A DNA stretch of 64,000 bases from Paracidovorax sp031843945 (GCF_031843945.1 NZ_JAVTJJ010000002.1:62001-126000), one strand, 5' to 3'. Positions 37,810 to 46,823 are shown, counted from the stretch's first letter. Numbers and translations: made by a program. The notes: generated by a model not told the origin, from the sequence alone.

Positions 37810-38799
37810 ATGAAAAACTCAGAGCGCAGTTTTGCGCGCCGTATCGACCTCACCTCGCTGCAACTGTTCGTGGCCGTCTGCGAACTGGGCAGCATCGGGC
37901 GGGCGGCCGAGCGTGAATTCATCGCAGCTTCAGCCGTCAGCAAGCGCCTGTCCGATCTGGAAACCGCCGTCGATACCGCCCTGCTTTACCGCCACAGCCG
38001 CGGCGTCACGCTCACGCCGGCGGGCGAAAGCCTGCTGCACCACGCGCGCACCGTGCTGTTCGGGCTCGAGCGCATGCAGGGCGAGTTGAGCGAATACGCG
38101 GGCGGCGTGCGCGGGCACGTGCGCATGCACGCCAACATCTCGGCCATCGTGCAGTTTCTGCCCGAAGACCTGGGCGCCTTCTCGCGCATGCACAGCCAGA
38201 TCAAGATCGACCTGCAGGAACACCTCAGCCCCGCCGTGCTGCACGCCGTGCGCGAAGGCGCGGCCGACCTGGGCCTGTGCCACACCGGCGCGGTCGAGGG
38301 CAGTCTGGAAGGCCTGCAAAGCCGCCCCTACCGCAGCGACCGGCTGGTGGTGGTGGTGCCGCACGGGCACCCGCTGGCCGAGCGCGAGGCCGTGGCGTTC
38401 AGCGACGTGCTGGATTGGGACATCGTCGGCCTGCATGCCGGCAGCAGCATCAGCCTGGCGATGCGCCAGGGCGCCGCGCAGTCCGCGCGCCCGCTGCGCC
38501 AGCGCATCCAGGTGACAGGCCTGGACGCCATGTGCCGCATGATCGACAACGGCCTGGGCGTCGGCCTGCTGCCCGACCGCGCCTTTGCGCTGATGCAGGG
38601 CGTGGGCCGGCTGCAGGCCGTCGCGCTGAACGAGCCCTGGGCCGAGCGCCAGCTGCAACTGGTCGCGCGCGACTTCGACACGCTGCCCGTCACTGCGCGC
38701 CTGCTGGCCGAGCATCTGGCCGCACCGCCTGAGCCGGCACCGGCCGCCATCGCGACCAGGGGCGCGGCGATCCTAGAATCCGATCCAGTGGGCCCATAA
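37810..38799 (+). CDS. LysR-family transcriptional regulator upstream of leuCDB
   Basis: 329-aa LysR-type regulator. Helix-turn-helix region: DLTSLQLFVAVCELGSIGRAAEREFIAASAVSKRLSDLE, then LLYRHSRGVTLTPAGESLL. An effector-binding domain follows (VRGHVRMHANISAIVQFLPEDL; VVVPHGHPLAEREAV; GLGVGLLPDRAF). The start MKNSERSFARRI at 37810 matches the normal N-terminus; the frame is open upstream without family sequence. It lies 46 bases before leuC on the same strand. Control of the leucine genes is likely from position, but LysR genes are usually divergent from their target, so this is uncertain. Confidence 0.9.
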   Translation: MKNSERSFARRIDLTSLQLFVAVCELGSIGRAAEREFIAASAVSKRLSDLETAVDTALLYRHSRGVTLTPAGESLLHHARTVLFGLERMQGELSEYAGGVRGHVRMHANISAIVQFLPEDLGAFSRMHSQIKIDLQEHLSPAVLHAVREGAADLGLCHTGAVEGSLEGLQSRPYRSDRLVVVVPHGHPLAEREAVAFSDVLDWDIVGLHAGSSISLAMRQGAAQSARPLRQRIQVTGLDAMCRMIDNGLGVGLLPDRAFALMQGVGRLQAVALNEPWAERQLQLVARDFDTLPVTARLLAEHLAAPPEPAPAAIATRGAAILESDPVGP

Positions 38800-38845
38800 G
38801 CCCTCCGGTAACACCCTTTCCCCACGCCAAGAAAAGAGACCCGCC

Positions 38846-40267
38846 ATGGGACGCACCCTTTACGACAAGATCTGGGACGAGCACGTCGTCCACACCGAAG
38901 AGGACGGCACCTCCATCCTCTACATCGACCGCCATCTGGTGCACGAAGTGACCAGCCCGCAGGCTTTCGAGGGCCTGCGCGAGGCCGGCCGCAAGGTCTG
39001 GCGCATGAGCTCCATCGTGGGCACGGCCGACCACAACACGCCCACCACCGGCTGGGAAAACGGCTACGACGGCATCACCGACCCGATCAGCAAGGAACAG
39101 ATCACCACGCTGAACGACAACATGGCGCAGATCACGCCGGCGGCGTTCTTCCCGTTCATGCACAAGCGCCAGGGCATCGTGCACGTGATCGGCCCTGAAA
39201 ACGGCGCCACGCTGCCCGGCATGACGGTGGTGTGCGGCGACAGCCACACCAGCACGCACGGTGCGTTCGGCGCGCTGGCGCACGGCATCGGCACCAGCGA
39301 GGTCGAGCACGTGATGGCTACGCAGACGCTGCTGGCCAAGAAGGCCAAGAACATGCTGGTGCGAGTGGACGGCCAGGTGGCGCCCGGCGTGACGGCCAAG
39401 GACATCGTGCTGGCCATCATCGGCAAGATCGGCACGGCCGGCGGCACGGGCTACACCATCGAATTCGGCGGCTCCGCCATCCGCGCGCTCAGCATGGAAG
39501 GCCGCATGACGGTCTGCAACATGGCCATCGAGGGCGGCGCACGCGCGGGGCTGGTGGCGGTGGACGACAAGACCATCGAGTACGTGAAGGGCCGGCCGCT
39601 GTCGCCCACGGGCGTGGAATGGGACCAAGCCGCGGCGTACTGGAAGACGCTGCATTCCGATGCGGACGCGCAGTTCGACACGGTGGTCACGCTCAACGGG
39701 GCCGACATCGTGCCGCAGGTCACCTGGGGCACGTCGCCCGAAATGGTGCTGGGCGTGGACGCCCGCGTGCCCGACCCCGACAAGGAAAAAGACGCCAACA
39801 AGCGCGGCGCGATGGAGCGCGCGCTGACCTACATGAATCTGCAGCCCGGCAAGGCGCTCGCCGACATCTTCGTGGACAAGGTGTTCATCGGCAGCTGCAC
39901 CAACAGCCGAATCGAAGACATGCGCGAGGCCGCCGCGCTGGTCAAGAAGCTGGGCCAGAAAGTGGCCAAGAACATCAAGGTGGCGATGGTGGTGCCGGGC
40001 TCTGGCCTGGTCAAGGAACAGGCCGAGCGCGAAGGCCTGCACGAGATCTTCAAGGCCGCCGGCTTCGAATGGCGCGAGCCCGGTTGTTCGATGTGTCTGG
40101 CGATGAACGCCGACCGGTTGGAGCCGGGCGAGCGCTGCGCTTCCACCAGCAACCGCAACTTCGAAGGCCGCCAGGGCGCGGGTGGTCGCACGCACCTGGT
40201 CAGCCCCGCCATGGCCGCGGCGGCCGCCGTGCACGGCCACTTCGTGGACATTCGCCAGTTCGCCTGA
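38846..40267 (+). CDS. leuC: 3-isopropylmalate dehydratase large subunit
   Basis: 473-aa aconitase-family protein which, with LeuD, isomerises 2-isopropylmalate to 3-isopropylmalate. Signatures: VCGDSHTSTHGAFGALAHGIGTSEVEHVMATQ, VFIGSCTNSRIEDMR, and GCSMCLAMNADRLEPGERCASTSNRNFEGRQG, with the three cysteines that hold the 4Fe-4S cluster (C in SCTN, CSMC). Normal length. Confidence 0.98.
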   Translation: MGRTLYDKIWDEHVVHTEEDGTSILYIDRHLVHEVTSPQAFEGLREAGRKVWRMSSIVGTADHNTPTTGWENGYDGITDPISKEQITTLNDNMAQITPAAFFPFMHKRQGIVHVIGPENGATLPGMTVVCGDSHTSTHGAFGALAHGIGTSEVEHVMATQTLLAKKAKNMLVRVDGQVAPGVTAKDIVLAIIGKIGTAGGTGYTIEFGGSAIRALSMEGRMTVCNMAIEGGARAGLVAVDDKTIEYVKGRPLSPTGVEWDQAAAYWKTLHSDADAQFDTVVTLNGADIVPQVTWGTSPEMVLGVDARVPDPDKEKDANKRGAMERALTYMNLQPGKALADIFVDKVFIGSCTNSRIEDMREAAALVKKLGQKVAKNIKVAMVVPGSGLVKEQAEREGLHEIFKAAGFEWREPGCSMCLAMNADRLEPGERCASTSNRNFEGRQGAGGRTHLVSPAMAAAAAVHGHFVDIRQFA

Positions 40268-40292
40268 TTCCCTCTTTTGTAAGGAGCTCGCC

Positions 40293-40418
40293 GTGAAAAC
40301 CATCACCGCCCTGTTCGCGCTGGCTACGGCCTTGGCGCTGTCTGGCTGCAACACCGTCAAGGGCATGGGCCAGGACGTGCAGCGCGCCGGTGGCGCCATC
40401 GAGCGCGCCGCGAAGTAA
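40293..40418 (+). CDS. Entericidin A/B-type small lipoprotein
   Basis: 41-aa lipoprotein: MKTITALFALATALALSGCNTVKGMGQDVQRAGGAIERAAK. The lipobox is LSGC (Cys19), and the mature part matches the entericidin pattern NTVKGMGQDVQ-AG-AIE-AA. Entericidins are antidote/toxin-like membrane lipoproteins in enterics, and their role in betaproteobacteria is not known. It starts at GTG with AAGGAG upstream, lies 25 bases after leuC and 18 before leuD, and so sits inside the leucine operon. Confidence 0.88.
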   Translation: MKTITALFALATALALSGCNTVKGMGQDVQRAGGAIERAAK

Positions 40419-40436
40419 ACACCCCGAGAGACAAAC

Positions 40437-41087
40437 ATGCAGCAATTCACCATCCACCAGGGCCTCGTCGCGCCCATGGACCGCGAGAATGTCGACACCG
40501 ACGCGATCATTCCGAAGCAGTTCCTCAAGTCGATCAAGAAGACCGGCTTCGGCGTGAACCTGTTCGACGAATGGCGCTATCTGGACCAGGGCGAGCCCGG
40601 CCAGGACCCGACCAGCCGCAAGCCGAACCCAGACTTCGTGCTGAATCAGCCGCGCTACGCGGGCGCGTCCATCCTGCTGGCGCGCAAGAACTTCGGTTGC
40701 GGATCGAGCCGCGAACACGCGCCGTGGGCGCTGGACCAATACGGCTTTCGCGCCGTGATCGCACCCAGCTTTGCCGACATTTTCTTCAACAACTGCTTCA
40801 AGAACGGCCTGCTGCCCATCGTGCTGCCCGAGGCTACGGTGGGCCAGTTGTTCGACCAGGTGCATGCATTCCCGGGCTACGAACTCACCGTCGACCTGGA
40901 GCGTCAGGTCATCGTGCCGCCGCAGGGCGACGAGATCCCGTTCGAGGTGAACGCCTTTCGCAAATACTGCCTGCTCAACGGCTTCGACGACATCGGCCTG
41001 ACGCTGCGCCAGTCTGACAAGATCCGCACCTTCGAGGCCGAGCGCCTGGCGACCAAGCCCTGGCTGGCGCACACGATGGCGTCGTGA
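40437..41087 (+). CDS. leuD: 3-isopropylmalate dehydratase small subunit
   Basis: 216-aa small subunit. Motifs: ENVDTDAIIPKQFLKSI, ILLARKNFGCGSSREHAPWAL, AVIAPSFADIFFNNCFKNGLLPI. Normal length. It forms the heterodimer with LeuC and is separated from it only by the entericidin-like gene. Confidence 0.98.
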   Translation: MQQFTIHQGLVAPMDRENVDTDAIIPKQFLKSIKKTGFGVNLFDEWRYLDQGEPGQDPTSRKPNPDFVLNQPRYAGASILLARKNFGCGSSREHAPWALDQYGFRAVIAPSFADIFFNNCFKNGLLPIVLPEATVGQLFDQVHAFPGYELTVDLERQVIVPPQGDEIPFEVNAFRKYCLLNGFDDIGLTLRQSDKIRTFEAERLATKPWLAHTMAS

Positions 41088-41126
41088 CGCGGCGCCGCGT
41101 TGTCTTCGGACAGTTTATTAGTCAAA

Positions 41127-41170
41127 TTGGCCTCTAGCGCTTTATGGATAAGCGCTGCCAGCTATCAAAA
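41127..41170 (+). repeat. Two-hairpin palindromic element, copy 7
   Basis: TTGGCCTCTAGCGCTTTATG, GATAAGCGCTGCCAGCTATC. It lies between leuD and leuB, ending 12 bases before the leuB start, so its right arm is close to the ribosome binding site. Confidence 0.8.
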
Positions 41171-41182
41171 GAGAAGCAAAAC

Positions 41183-42253
41183 ATGAAAATCGCAGTGTTG
41201 CCGGGTGACGGCATTGGTACCGAAATCGTCGCGGAAGCCGTCAAGGTGCTGGAGGTGCTGGACCTGCCCTTCGAGATGGAATCGGCCCTGGTGGGCGGCG
41301 CCGCCTACGAAGCGCACGGCCATCCGCTGCCCGAATCCACTTTGAAGCTGGCGCAAGACGCCGACGCCGTGCTGTTCGGCGCCGTGGGCGACTGGAAGTA
41401 CGACAAGCTCGACCGCCCGCTGCGGCCCGAGCAGGCCATCCTGGGCCTGCGCAAGAACCTCGGCCTGTTCGCCAACTTCCGCCCGGCCATCTGCTACGAG
41501 CAACTGGTGGGCGCATCGAGCCTGAAGCCCGAACTCATCTCCGGCCTGGACATCCTCATCATCCGCGAGCTGACGGGCGACATCTACTTCGGCCAGCCGC
41601 GCGGCCGGCGCACCGCCGTGGACGGGCACTTTCCCGGCGCGGAAGAAGCCTTCGACACCATGCGCTACAGCCGCCCGGAGATCGAACGCATCGCGCACGT
41701 GGCCTTCCAGGCGGCCCGCAAGCGCAGCAAGAAGGTCACCAGCGTGGACAAGGCCAACGTGCTGGAAACCTTTCAGTTCTGGAAGGACGTGGTGACAGAA
41801 GTGGGCCAGCAGTACCCTGACGTGGAGCTGCAGCACATGTACGTGGACAACGCCGCCATGCAACTGGTGAAGGCGCCCAAGGCCTTCGACGTGGTGGTCA
41901 CCGGCAACATGTTCGGCGACATCCTGTCGGATGAAGCATCCATGCTCACCGGCTCCATCGGCATGCTGCCTTCGGCCAGCCTGAACAGCAAGAACCAGGG
42001 CCTGTACGAGCCCAGCCACGGCAGCGCGCCGGACATCGCCGGCAAGGGCGTGGCCAACCCGCTGGCCACCATCCTCAGCGCCGCGATGATGTTGCGCTTC
42101 AGCCTGAACCAGGAAGCAGCCGCCCAGCGCATCGAAAAGGCCGTGCAGCGTGTGCTGGAGCAAGGCCTGCGCACGCCCGATATCTGGAGCGAAGGCACCA
42201 CCAAGGTGGGCACGGCGCAAATGGGCGATGCGGTGGTCAAGGCGCTGGCATAA
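41183..42253 (+). CDS. leuB: 3-isopropylmalate dehydrogenase
   Basis: 356-aa NAD-dependent oxidative decarboxylase, third step of leucine synthesis. MKIAVLPGDGIGTEIVAEAVKVL, REL-TGDIYFG, SVDKANVLETFQFWKD, NMFGDILSDEASMLTGSIGMLPSAS and EPSHGSAPDIAGKGVANPLATI are all present. The start is the ATG at 41183. The 95-base gap to leuD contains the repeat, so leuB translation or message level may be affected by it. Confidence 0.98.
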   Translation: MKIAVLPGDGIGTEIVAEAVKVLEVLDLPFEMESALVGGAAYEAHGHPLPESTLKLAQDADAVLFGAVGDWKYDKLDRPLRPEQAILGLRKNLGLFANFRPAICYEQLVGASSLKPELISGLDILIIRELTGDIYFGQPRGRRTAVDGHFPGAEEAFDTMRYSRPEIERIAHVAFQAARKRSKKVTSVDKANVLETFQFWKDVVTEVGQQYPDVELQHMYVDNAAMQLVKAPKAFDVVVTGNMFGDILSDEASMLTGSIGMLPSASLNSKNQGLYEPSHGSAPDIAGKGVANPLATILSAAMMLRFSLNQEAAAQRIEKAVQRVLEQGLRTPDIWSEGTTKVGTAQMGDAVVKALA

Positions 42254-42413
42254 GCCGAAGCTTTCAGCGGGCGAACGCATTCGCGTGAGGGCATCACAAG
42301 AGGCCGCAGCGAAACTCAACGCGGCGGCGCAGGCGTGGAGCCGGCGTGGCCCTTGCCACAGCCCCGGCCGTGCCTCTCGCACGACAAAGCATCGGCCGCC
42401 CGGTGGCTTCCGC

Positions 42414-42419
42414 TACAAT
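42414..42419 (+). promoter_or_regulatory. -10 box before the threonine-rich leader
   Basis: TACAAT at 42414. The expected transcript start (about 42426) is immediately before the leader ATG at 42428. No good -35 box is visible at the usual distance. Confidence 0.5.
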
Positions 42420-42427
42420 CGTCGGCT

Positions 42428-42529
42428 ATGTTTGCCGCCCGCCCGTTCGCCCTGAACACCACCACTGCCCTGCTGGCAGCCGTGGCCGTGCGCGCAATCA
42501 CCACCAAAACCACGACCATTACGGGCTGA
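42428..42529 (+). CDS. Threonine/isoleucine-rich leader peptide of asd
   Basis: 33-residue ORF ending RAITTKTTTITG, with nine threonines and two isoleucines, most of them in the last ten residues. This resembles thrL of enterics (a run of Thr/Ile codons that stalls ribosomes when charged tRNA is scarce). It lies 103 bases before asd and is followed by competing hairpins. It appears leaderless or nearly so. Asd supplies aspartate semialdehyde for threonine, isoleucine, methionine and lysine, so control by Thr/Ile supply is sensible. Confidence 0.75.
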   Translation: MFAARPFALNTTTALLAAVAVRAITTKTTTITG

Positions 42530-42557
42530 CCTAGCTCCGGTATCGTCGTGCGCCCCT

Positions 42558-42612
42558 CCTGGCCTAGACGAGCCGGGCAGGAACAGTCCCGGTCGGGCAT
42601 TGTTTCTTCTTA
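42558..42612 (+). promoter_or_regulatory. Putative attenuator of asd
   Basis: CCGGG (42573-42577) pairs with CCCGG (42588-42592), followed at a short distance by TTGTTTCTTCTT, a terminator-like form. An alternative pairing CCTG (42558) with CAGG (42578), plus GGC/GCC inside, uses the same bases. Exact structure not computed. The rest of 42254-42413 shows nothing I can name. Confidence 0.5.
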
Positions 42613-42632
42613 ACTGAGTAGGGGTGTTGAAA

Positions 42633-43763
42633 ATGAGCAAGTTGGTAGGTCTGGTCGGCTGGCGCGGCATGGTCGGCTCTGTTCTCATGGATCGCATGCA
42701 GGCCGAGGGCGACTTCGGGTTGATCGAGCCTATGTTCTTCTCTACGTCCAACGCGGGCGGCAAGGCCCCAGCGCAGGCCAAGAACGAGACCACGCTCCAG
42801 GACGCGTTCGACATCGACGCGCTCAAGCGCTGCGACATCATCCTCACCGCCCAGGGCGGCGACTACACCAGCGAAGTGTTCCCCAAGCTGAGGGCGGCCG
42901 GCTGGAACGGCCACTGGATCGACGCGGCCTCCACCCTGCGCATGAAGGACGACGCGGTCATCGTGCTTGACCCGGTCAATTTGTCCGTGATCAAGGACGC
43001 GCTGGCCAAGGGCGGCAAAAACTGGGTTGGCGGCAACTGCACCGTCAGCTGCATGCTGATGGGCGTGGGCGCGCTGTACAAGGCGGGCCTCGTCGAGTGG
43101 ATGAGCACGCAGACTTACCAAGCGGCCAGCGGCGGCGGCGCGCAGCACATGCGCGAGTTGCTCACGCAATACGGCACGCTGAACGCCGAAGTGCGATCGC
43201 TGCTCGACGATCCCAAGAGCGCCATCCTGGAAATCGACCGCAAGGTCATCGCCAAGCAGCGCAGCCTGTCGGAAGCGGAAACGGCCCACTTCGGCGTGCC
43301 TCTGGGCGGCAGCCTGATCCCCTGGATCGACAAGGATCTGGGCAACGGCATGTCCAAGGAAGAGTGGAAGGGCATGGCCGAGACCAACAAGATCCTGGGC
43401 CAGGGCGACGGCTTCGGCAGCCCGGCCGTGCCGGTCGATGGTTTTTGCGTGCGCGTGGGCGCCATGCGCTGCCACAGCCAGGCGCTGACCTTCAAGCTGA
43501 AGAAGGCCGTTCCGGTGGCCGACATCGAAGCCATGATCGCGGCCGACAACGAATGGGTGAAGGTGGTGCCCAACACGCGCGAAGCCACGATCAAAGACCT
43601 GACGCCCGTGGCTGTGACTGGCACCATGACGATCCCTGTCGGCCGCATCCGCGAACTGGCAATGGGGCCCGAGTACATCGGCGCATTCACGATTGGCGAC
43701 CAGCTCCTGTGGGGCGCGGCAGAGCCGCTGCGCCGCATGCTGCGCATACTGCTCGACGCATAA
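42633..43763 (+). CDS. asd: Aspartate-semialdehyde dehydrogenase
   Basis: 376-aa enzyme reducing aspartyl phosphate to the semialdehyde. Signatures: LVGLVGWRGMVGSVLMDRM (NADP-binding), NWVGGNCTVSCMLMGVGALYKAGLVEW with the catalytic cysteine, TYQAASGGGAQHMREL and VRVGAMRCHSQALT. It belongs to the proteobacterial Asd type. The start is the ATG at 42633; a GTG nine bases upstream is possible. Downstream are a terminator and fimV. Confidence 0.98.
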   Translation: MSKLVGLVGWRGMVGSVLMDRMQAEGDFGLIEPMFFSTSNAGGKAPAQAKNETTLQDAFDIDALKRCDIILTAQGGDYTSEVFPKLRAAGWNGHWIDAASTLRMKDDAVIVLDPVNLSVIKDALAKGGKNWVGGNCTVSCMLMGVGALYKAGLVEWMSTQTYQAASGGGAQHMRELLTQYGTLNAEVRSLLDDPKSAILEIDRKVIAKQRSLSEAETAHFGVPLGGSLIPWIDKDLGNGMSKEEWKGMAETNKILGQGDGFGSPAVPVDGFCVRVGAMRCHSQALTFKLKKAVPVADIEAMIAADNEWVKVVPNTREATIKDLTPVAVTGTMTIPVGRIRELAMGPEYIGAFTIGDQLLWGAAEPLRRMLRILLDA

Positions 43764-43769
43764 GAAAGA

Positions 43770-43797
43770 ACGGCCCCAAGCGGGCCGTTTTCTTTTG
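43770..43797 (+). terminator. Rho-independent terminator of asd
   Basis: ACGGCCC, a 5-base loop, GGGCCGT, then TTTCTTTT. It begins seven bases after the asd stop. Confidence 0.9.
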
Positions 43798-43941
43798 CCG
43801 CTCGCTTGTCATGCGTGAGCACCACGCCCACCGGTTTACACTGCGCCGCGTTGTACCGCACCAACAAGAAAATAGCTTGCAGACCTGCTGAAACCGCGCC
43901 AGTGCAGCAGGCCCAGCCGCTTGGCTTGTCACTGCAAAGCA

Positions 43942-43970
43942 TTGATGCTATTGTGCTTTTTACATATTCT
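43942..43970 (+). promoter_or_regulatory. Sigma-70 promoter of fimV
   Basis: TTGATG, a 17-base AT-rich spacer and TATTCT. The rest of the 282-base gap 43764-44045 shows only the asd terminator and no gene. Confidence 0.6.
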
Positions 43971-44045
43971 CACGTGCCTTGGCGGAACCAAATCCGCCAG
44001 GGCTGAACGCTCCGGCCACCTTGGCAGGTGCCAACCTCTTCGCTG

Positions 44046-46823
44046 ATGGCTCAAATGCATCGTTGGAAACTTTCCGCCCTGGCCGCCGCGGCCATTCTGT
44101 CCGCCGGCCTGTACGCCACCGATGCTTCCGCTCTGGCCCTTGGACGGGTCACCGTTCAATCAGCGCTCGGCGAGCCGCTGCGTGCTGAAATCGAGCTGCC
44201 ACAGATCACCCCAGCCGAGGCCGACTCCCTGCGTGCCACGCTGGCCTCGCCGGACGTGTTCCGCTCCCAAGGCCTTGAATACACGCCCACGCTCAACGGC
44301 GTGCGTATGGCCTTGCAAAGGCGGGCAGATGGTTCGATGGTGCTGCGCCTGAACAGCGACCGGCCCATCAACGACCCGTTTGTCGATCTGGTGATCGATG
44401 CGTCGTGGAATTCCGGGCACATCGTGCGCAGCTACACGATGCTGTTCGACCCGCCGGCCACGCGCCGCCCGGCCCCTGCAGTCACTGCATCGCCGCAAGT
44501 CACCGCACCGCCTGTGGCAGCCGCCACGACGGCGCCGGCTCCCGCAGTCGCTGCAACGCCCCAGCCACAGCGCCCGGCCGTGACGGGCTCTGCCCCACCG
44601 GCTCCGGCACCTGCCGCTGCCCCACGTCCAGCCGCCACGGCAGCGTCTTCTCGGCCTGCACCTGCACCCGCAGCAGCGGACGAAGTGACTGTGCGCGCAG
44701 GCGACACCGCGGGCCGCATCGCCAATTCCAACCGGCCTTCGGGCGTGTCGCTGGACCAGATGCTGGTGGCCATGATGCGCGCCAATCCTGATGCGTTCGT
44801 CGGCGGCAACGTCAACCGGTTGCGTGCCGGTGCCGTGCTGCAGATCCCTGATGAAGTGCAGGCGCAGACCACGCCGCCCGCGCAAGCGCGCCAGATCATC
44901 GCGGCGCAAAGCCGTGACTTCAATGAATTCCGCCGCCGCCTGGCGACGGCAGCCCCCGCAGCCCAGGTGGCTGCGGCGGATCGCGCCGCCAGCGGGTCGG
45001 TGCAGGCCCAGGTCGATGACCGCAAGCCCACAACGGCAGCCCCCGACAAACTCACGCTATCCAAGGGCGGCGTGCAGGCGAACAAGGCCGATGACCAATT
45101 GGCCAAAGACAAGCAGGCCAGCGAATCCGCGGCCCGCATGGCCGAGTTGTCCAAGAACATCTCCGACCTCAACAAACTGAATGCGGCCTCAACCCCTGCA
45201 CCGGCGGCTGCAAACGCTGGCGCGGGCGCCACCGCAGCAGTGACGGGCGCCGCGGCCACGGCGGCGCAACCGGGTGCTGCCGCTCCAGCCTTGCAGCCCA
45301 GCGCCAGTTCACCAGCCGCTGCGGCGACGACTCCCGGCGTGACGGCGTCTGCACCCGCATCGCCTGCCTCTGCCGCCAGCCCCGCTTCGGCAGCTTCTGC
45401 TGCGGCAGCCACCGCCACAGCGGCGGCCACACCGGCGGCCGTACCTTCAGCTGCCCCGGCTGAAGAGCCCGGTTTTGTTTCTACGCTGCTGGAAGATCCC
45501 CTAGTGCCCGGCGTGGCGCTTGCACTCATCCTCGCCCTGCTTGGCTATGCCGGCTATCGCTCCGCACAGCGCCGTCGCGCTAGCTCGGGAGTGGACAGCT
45601 CCTTCATGGAAAGCCGGCTGCAGCCCGACTCGTTCTTCGGCGCCAGCGGCGGCCAGCGCATAGACACCGCCAACAGCGAGTTGACCACCGGCTCTTCGAT
45701 GGCGTATTCGCCCAGCCAGCTCGACACGGGCGGTGACGTGGATCCCGTGGCCGAAGCCGATGTCTACCTGGCTTACGGCCGCGACCTGCAGGCCGAAGAA
45801 ATTCTCAAGGAAGCTGCGCGCCACCATCCGGAACGCACGGCCGTGTACGCCAAGCTGGCTGAAATCTATGCCAAACGGCAAGACCGCAAGGCCTTTGAAG
45901 TGGTGGCCAACGACGTGCTGCGGCTGACCGACGGCCATGGCCCGGACTGGAACCGCGTGGCCGACCTGGGCCGTGGCCTGGATCCGGACAACGCGCTCTA
46001 CCAGCCAGGCGCTCGCCCCTCGCTGGGCGGACAACCCGATTTCGTCGCCTCGATCCCAACCGGCGGCTTTGCCAGCACCTTGTCGAACGCGCCAACTCCC
46101 GGCGGTGGTCCGCAGGCAGCCATGCCACCTGACCTCGATCTGGACTTGGATCTTGATCTGCCCGACGATGCGTTGACGGAAGCGCCACCGGCACCTCCAG
46201 CGACTGCTGCCGCTCCAGGCGCCTTTGCCCTCGCAGCCGCAGCGGCTGCCGGCGCCGCCGCGGGCACTTACGCCGCGTCTGCTTCCTCTGCCGCGCCATC
46301 CGCTGAACTGCAAGCCGAAGCACCGGCGCCGATGCCTGCACCCGCACACGTAGATGAGCCGACCCCTGAGCTGGATCTTTCCGGACTCGACCTGCCGGAC
46401 AGCGAGTGGGATCGTCCAGGCGCCTCCACCGAGCCCACGCCGCTCAGCGCCTCTCCTGCCGGTACCATCGACGCGCCTGAATTCGCTGCCAGCGACCTGT
46501 CGCTGCTCGATTCCGGCATCACGCCGCTGGATCAGGACGGTAAGCCGCTCGAGCCGCGCGACTTCGATCTGGGCGACCTTTCGCTGGATCTGGACAGCCC
46601 CACCGAACCGGCCCGCGCTCAGCCTGCGCCCACGCTCGCCGAGCCAGCGATCACCAGCTCGGCCCTGCCTGACGACCCGTTGGCCACCAAGCTGGCGCTG
46701 GCCGAAGAGTTCAACGCCATCGGTGACAGCGAAGGCGCTCGCACGCTGATCGAAGAAGTCATCGCCGAGTCTTCTGGCGAGTTGAAGACACGGGCCCAGC
46801 GCCTGCTGTCCGAACTCGGCTGA
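44046..46823 (+). CDS. fimV: FimV/HubP-family polar landmark protein
   Basis: About 925 aa. N-terminal signal peptide (AALAAAAILSAGLYATDASA), the FimV N-terminal domain (ALGRVTVQSALGEPLRAEIELPQ; NSGHIVRSYTMLFDPP), an Ala/Pro-rich linker, a LysM peptidoglycan-binding repeat (VRAGDTAGRIANSNRPSGVSLDQMLVAMMRANPDAF), another Ala-rich linker, one membrane helix (PGVALALILALLGYAGYR), a TPR-like cytoplasmic part (DVYLAYGRDLQAEEILKEAA), an acidic Asp/Leu-rich region, and the C-terminal FimV motif KLALAEEFNAIGDSEGARTLIEEVI. FimV/HubP recruits polar pilus and chemosensory factors. The ATG at 44046 is preferred; a GTG at 44028 is also open. Confidence 0.93.
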   Translation: MAQMHRWKLSALAAAAILSAGLYATDASALALGRVTVQSALGEPLRAEIELPQITPAEADSLRATLASPDVFRSQGLEYTPTLNGVRMALQRRADGSMVLRLNSDRPINDPFVDLVIDASWNSGHIVRSYTMLFDPPATRRPAPAVTASPQVTAPPVAAATTAPAPAVAATPQPQRPAVTGSAPPAPAPAAAPRPAATAASSRPAPAPAAADEVTVRAGDTAGRIANSNRPSGVSLDQMLVAMMRANPDAFVGGNVNRLRAGAVLQIPDEVQAQTTPPAQARQIIAAQSRDFNEFRRRLATAAPAAQVAAADRAASGSVQAQVDDRKPTTAAPDKLTLSKGGVQANKADDQLAKDKQASESAARMAELSKNISDLNKLNAASTPAPAAANAGAGATAAVTGAAATAAQPGAAAPALQPSASSPAAAATTPGVTASAPASPASAASPASAASAAAATATAAATPAAVPSAAPAEEPGFVSTLLEDPLVPGVALALILALLGYAGYRSAQRRRASSGVDSSFMESRLQPDSFFGASGGQRIDTANSELTTGSSMAYSPSQLDTGGDVDPVAEADVYLAYGRDLQAEEILKEAARHHPERTAVYAKLAEIYAKRQDRKAFEVVANDVLRLTDGHGPDWNRVADLGRGLDPDNALYQPGARPSLGGQPDFVASIPTGGFASTLSNAPTPGGGPQAAMPPDLDLDLDLDLPDDALTEAPPAPPATAAAPGAFALAAAAAAGAAAGTYAASASSAAPSAELQAEAPAPMPAPAHVDEPTPELDLSGLDLPDSEWDRPGASTEPTPLSASPAGTIDAPEFAASDLSLLDSGITPLDQDGKPLEPRDFDLGDLSLDLDSPTEPARAQPAPTLAEPAITSSALPDDPLATKLALAEEFNAIGDSEGARTLIEEVIAESSGELKTRAQRLLSELG

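Noticed and set aside
38690..40537. 615-codon minus-strand frame opposite leuC and the entericidin-like gene
   Set aside because: Antisense shadow: leuC is complete with all iron-sulfur cysteines, and the antisense product is Val/His/Arg-rich without motifs.
45181..45480. Ala/Ser/Pro-rich stretch of fimV as a possible frameshift or assembly error
   Set aside because: The frame stays open and conserved FimV segments flank it; low-complexity linkers are normal in FimV.
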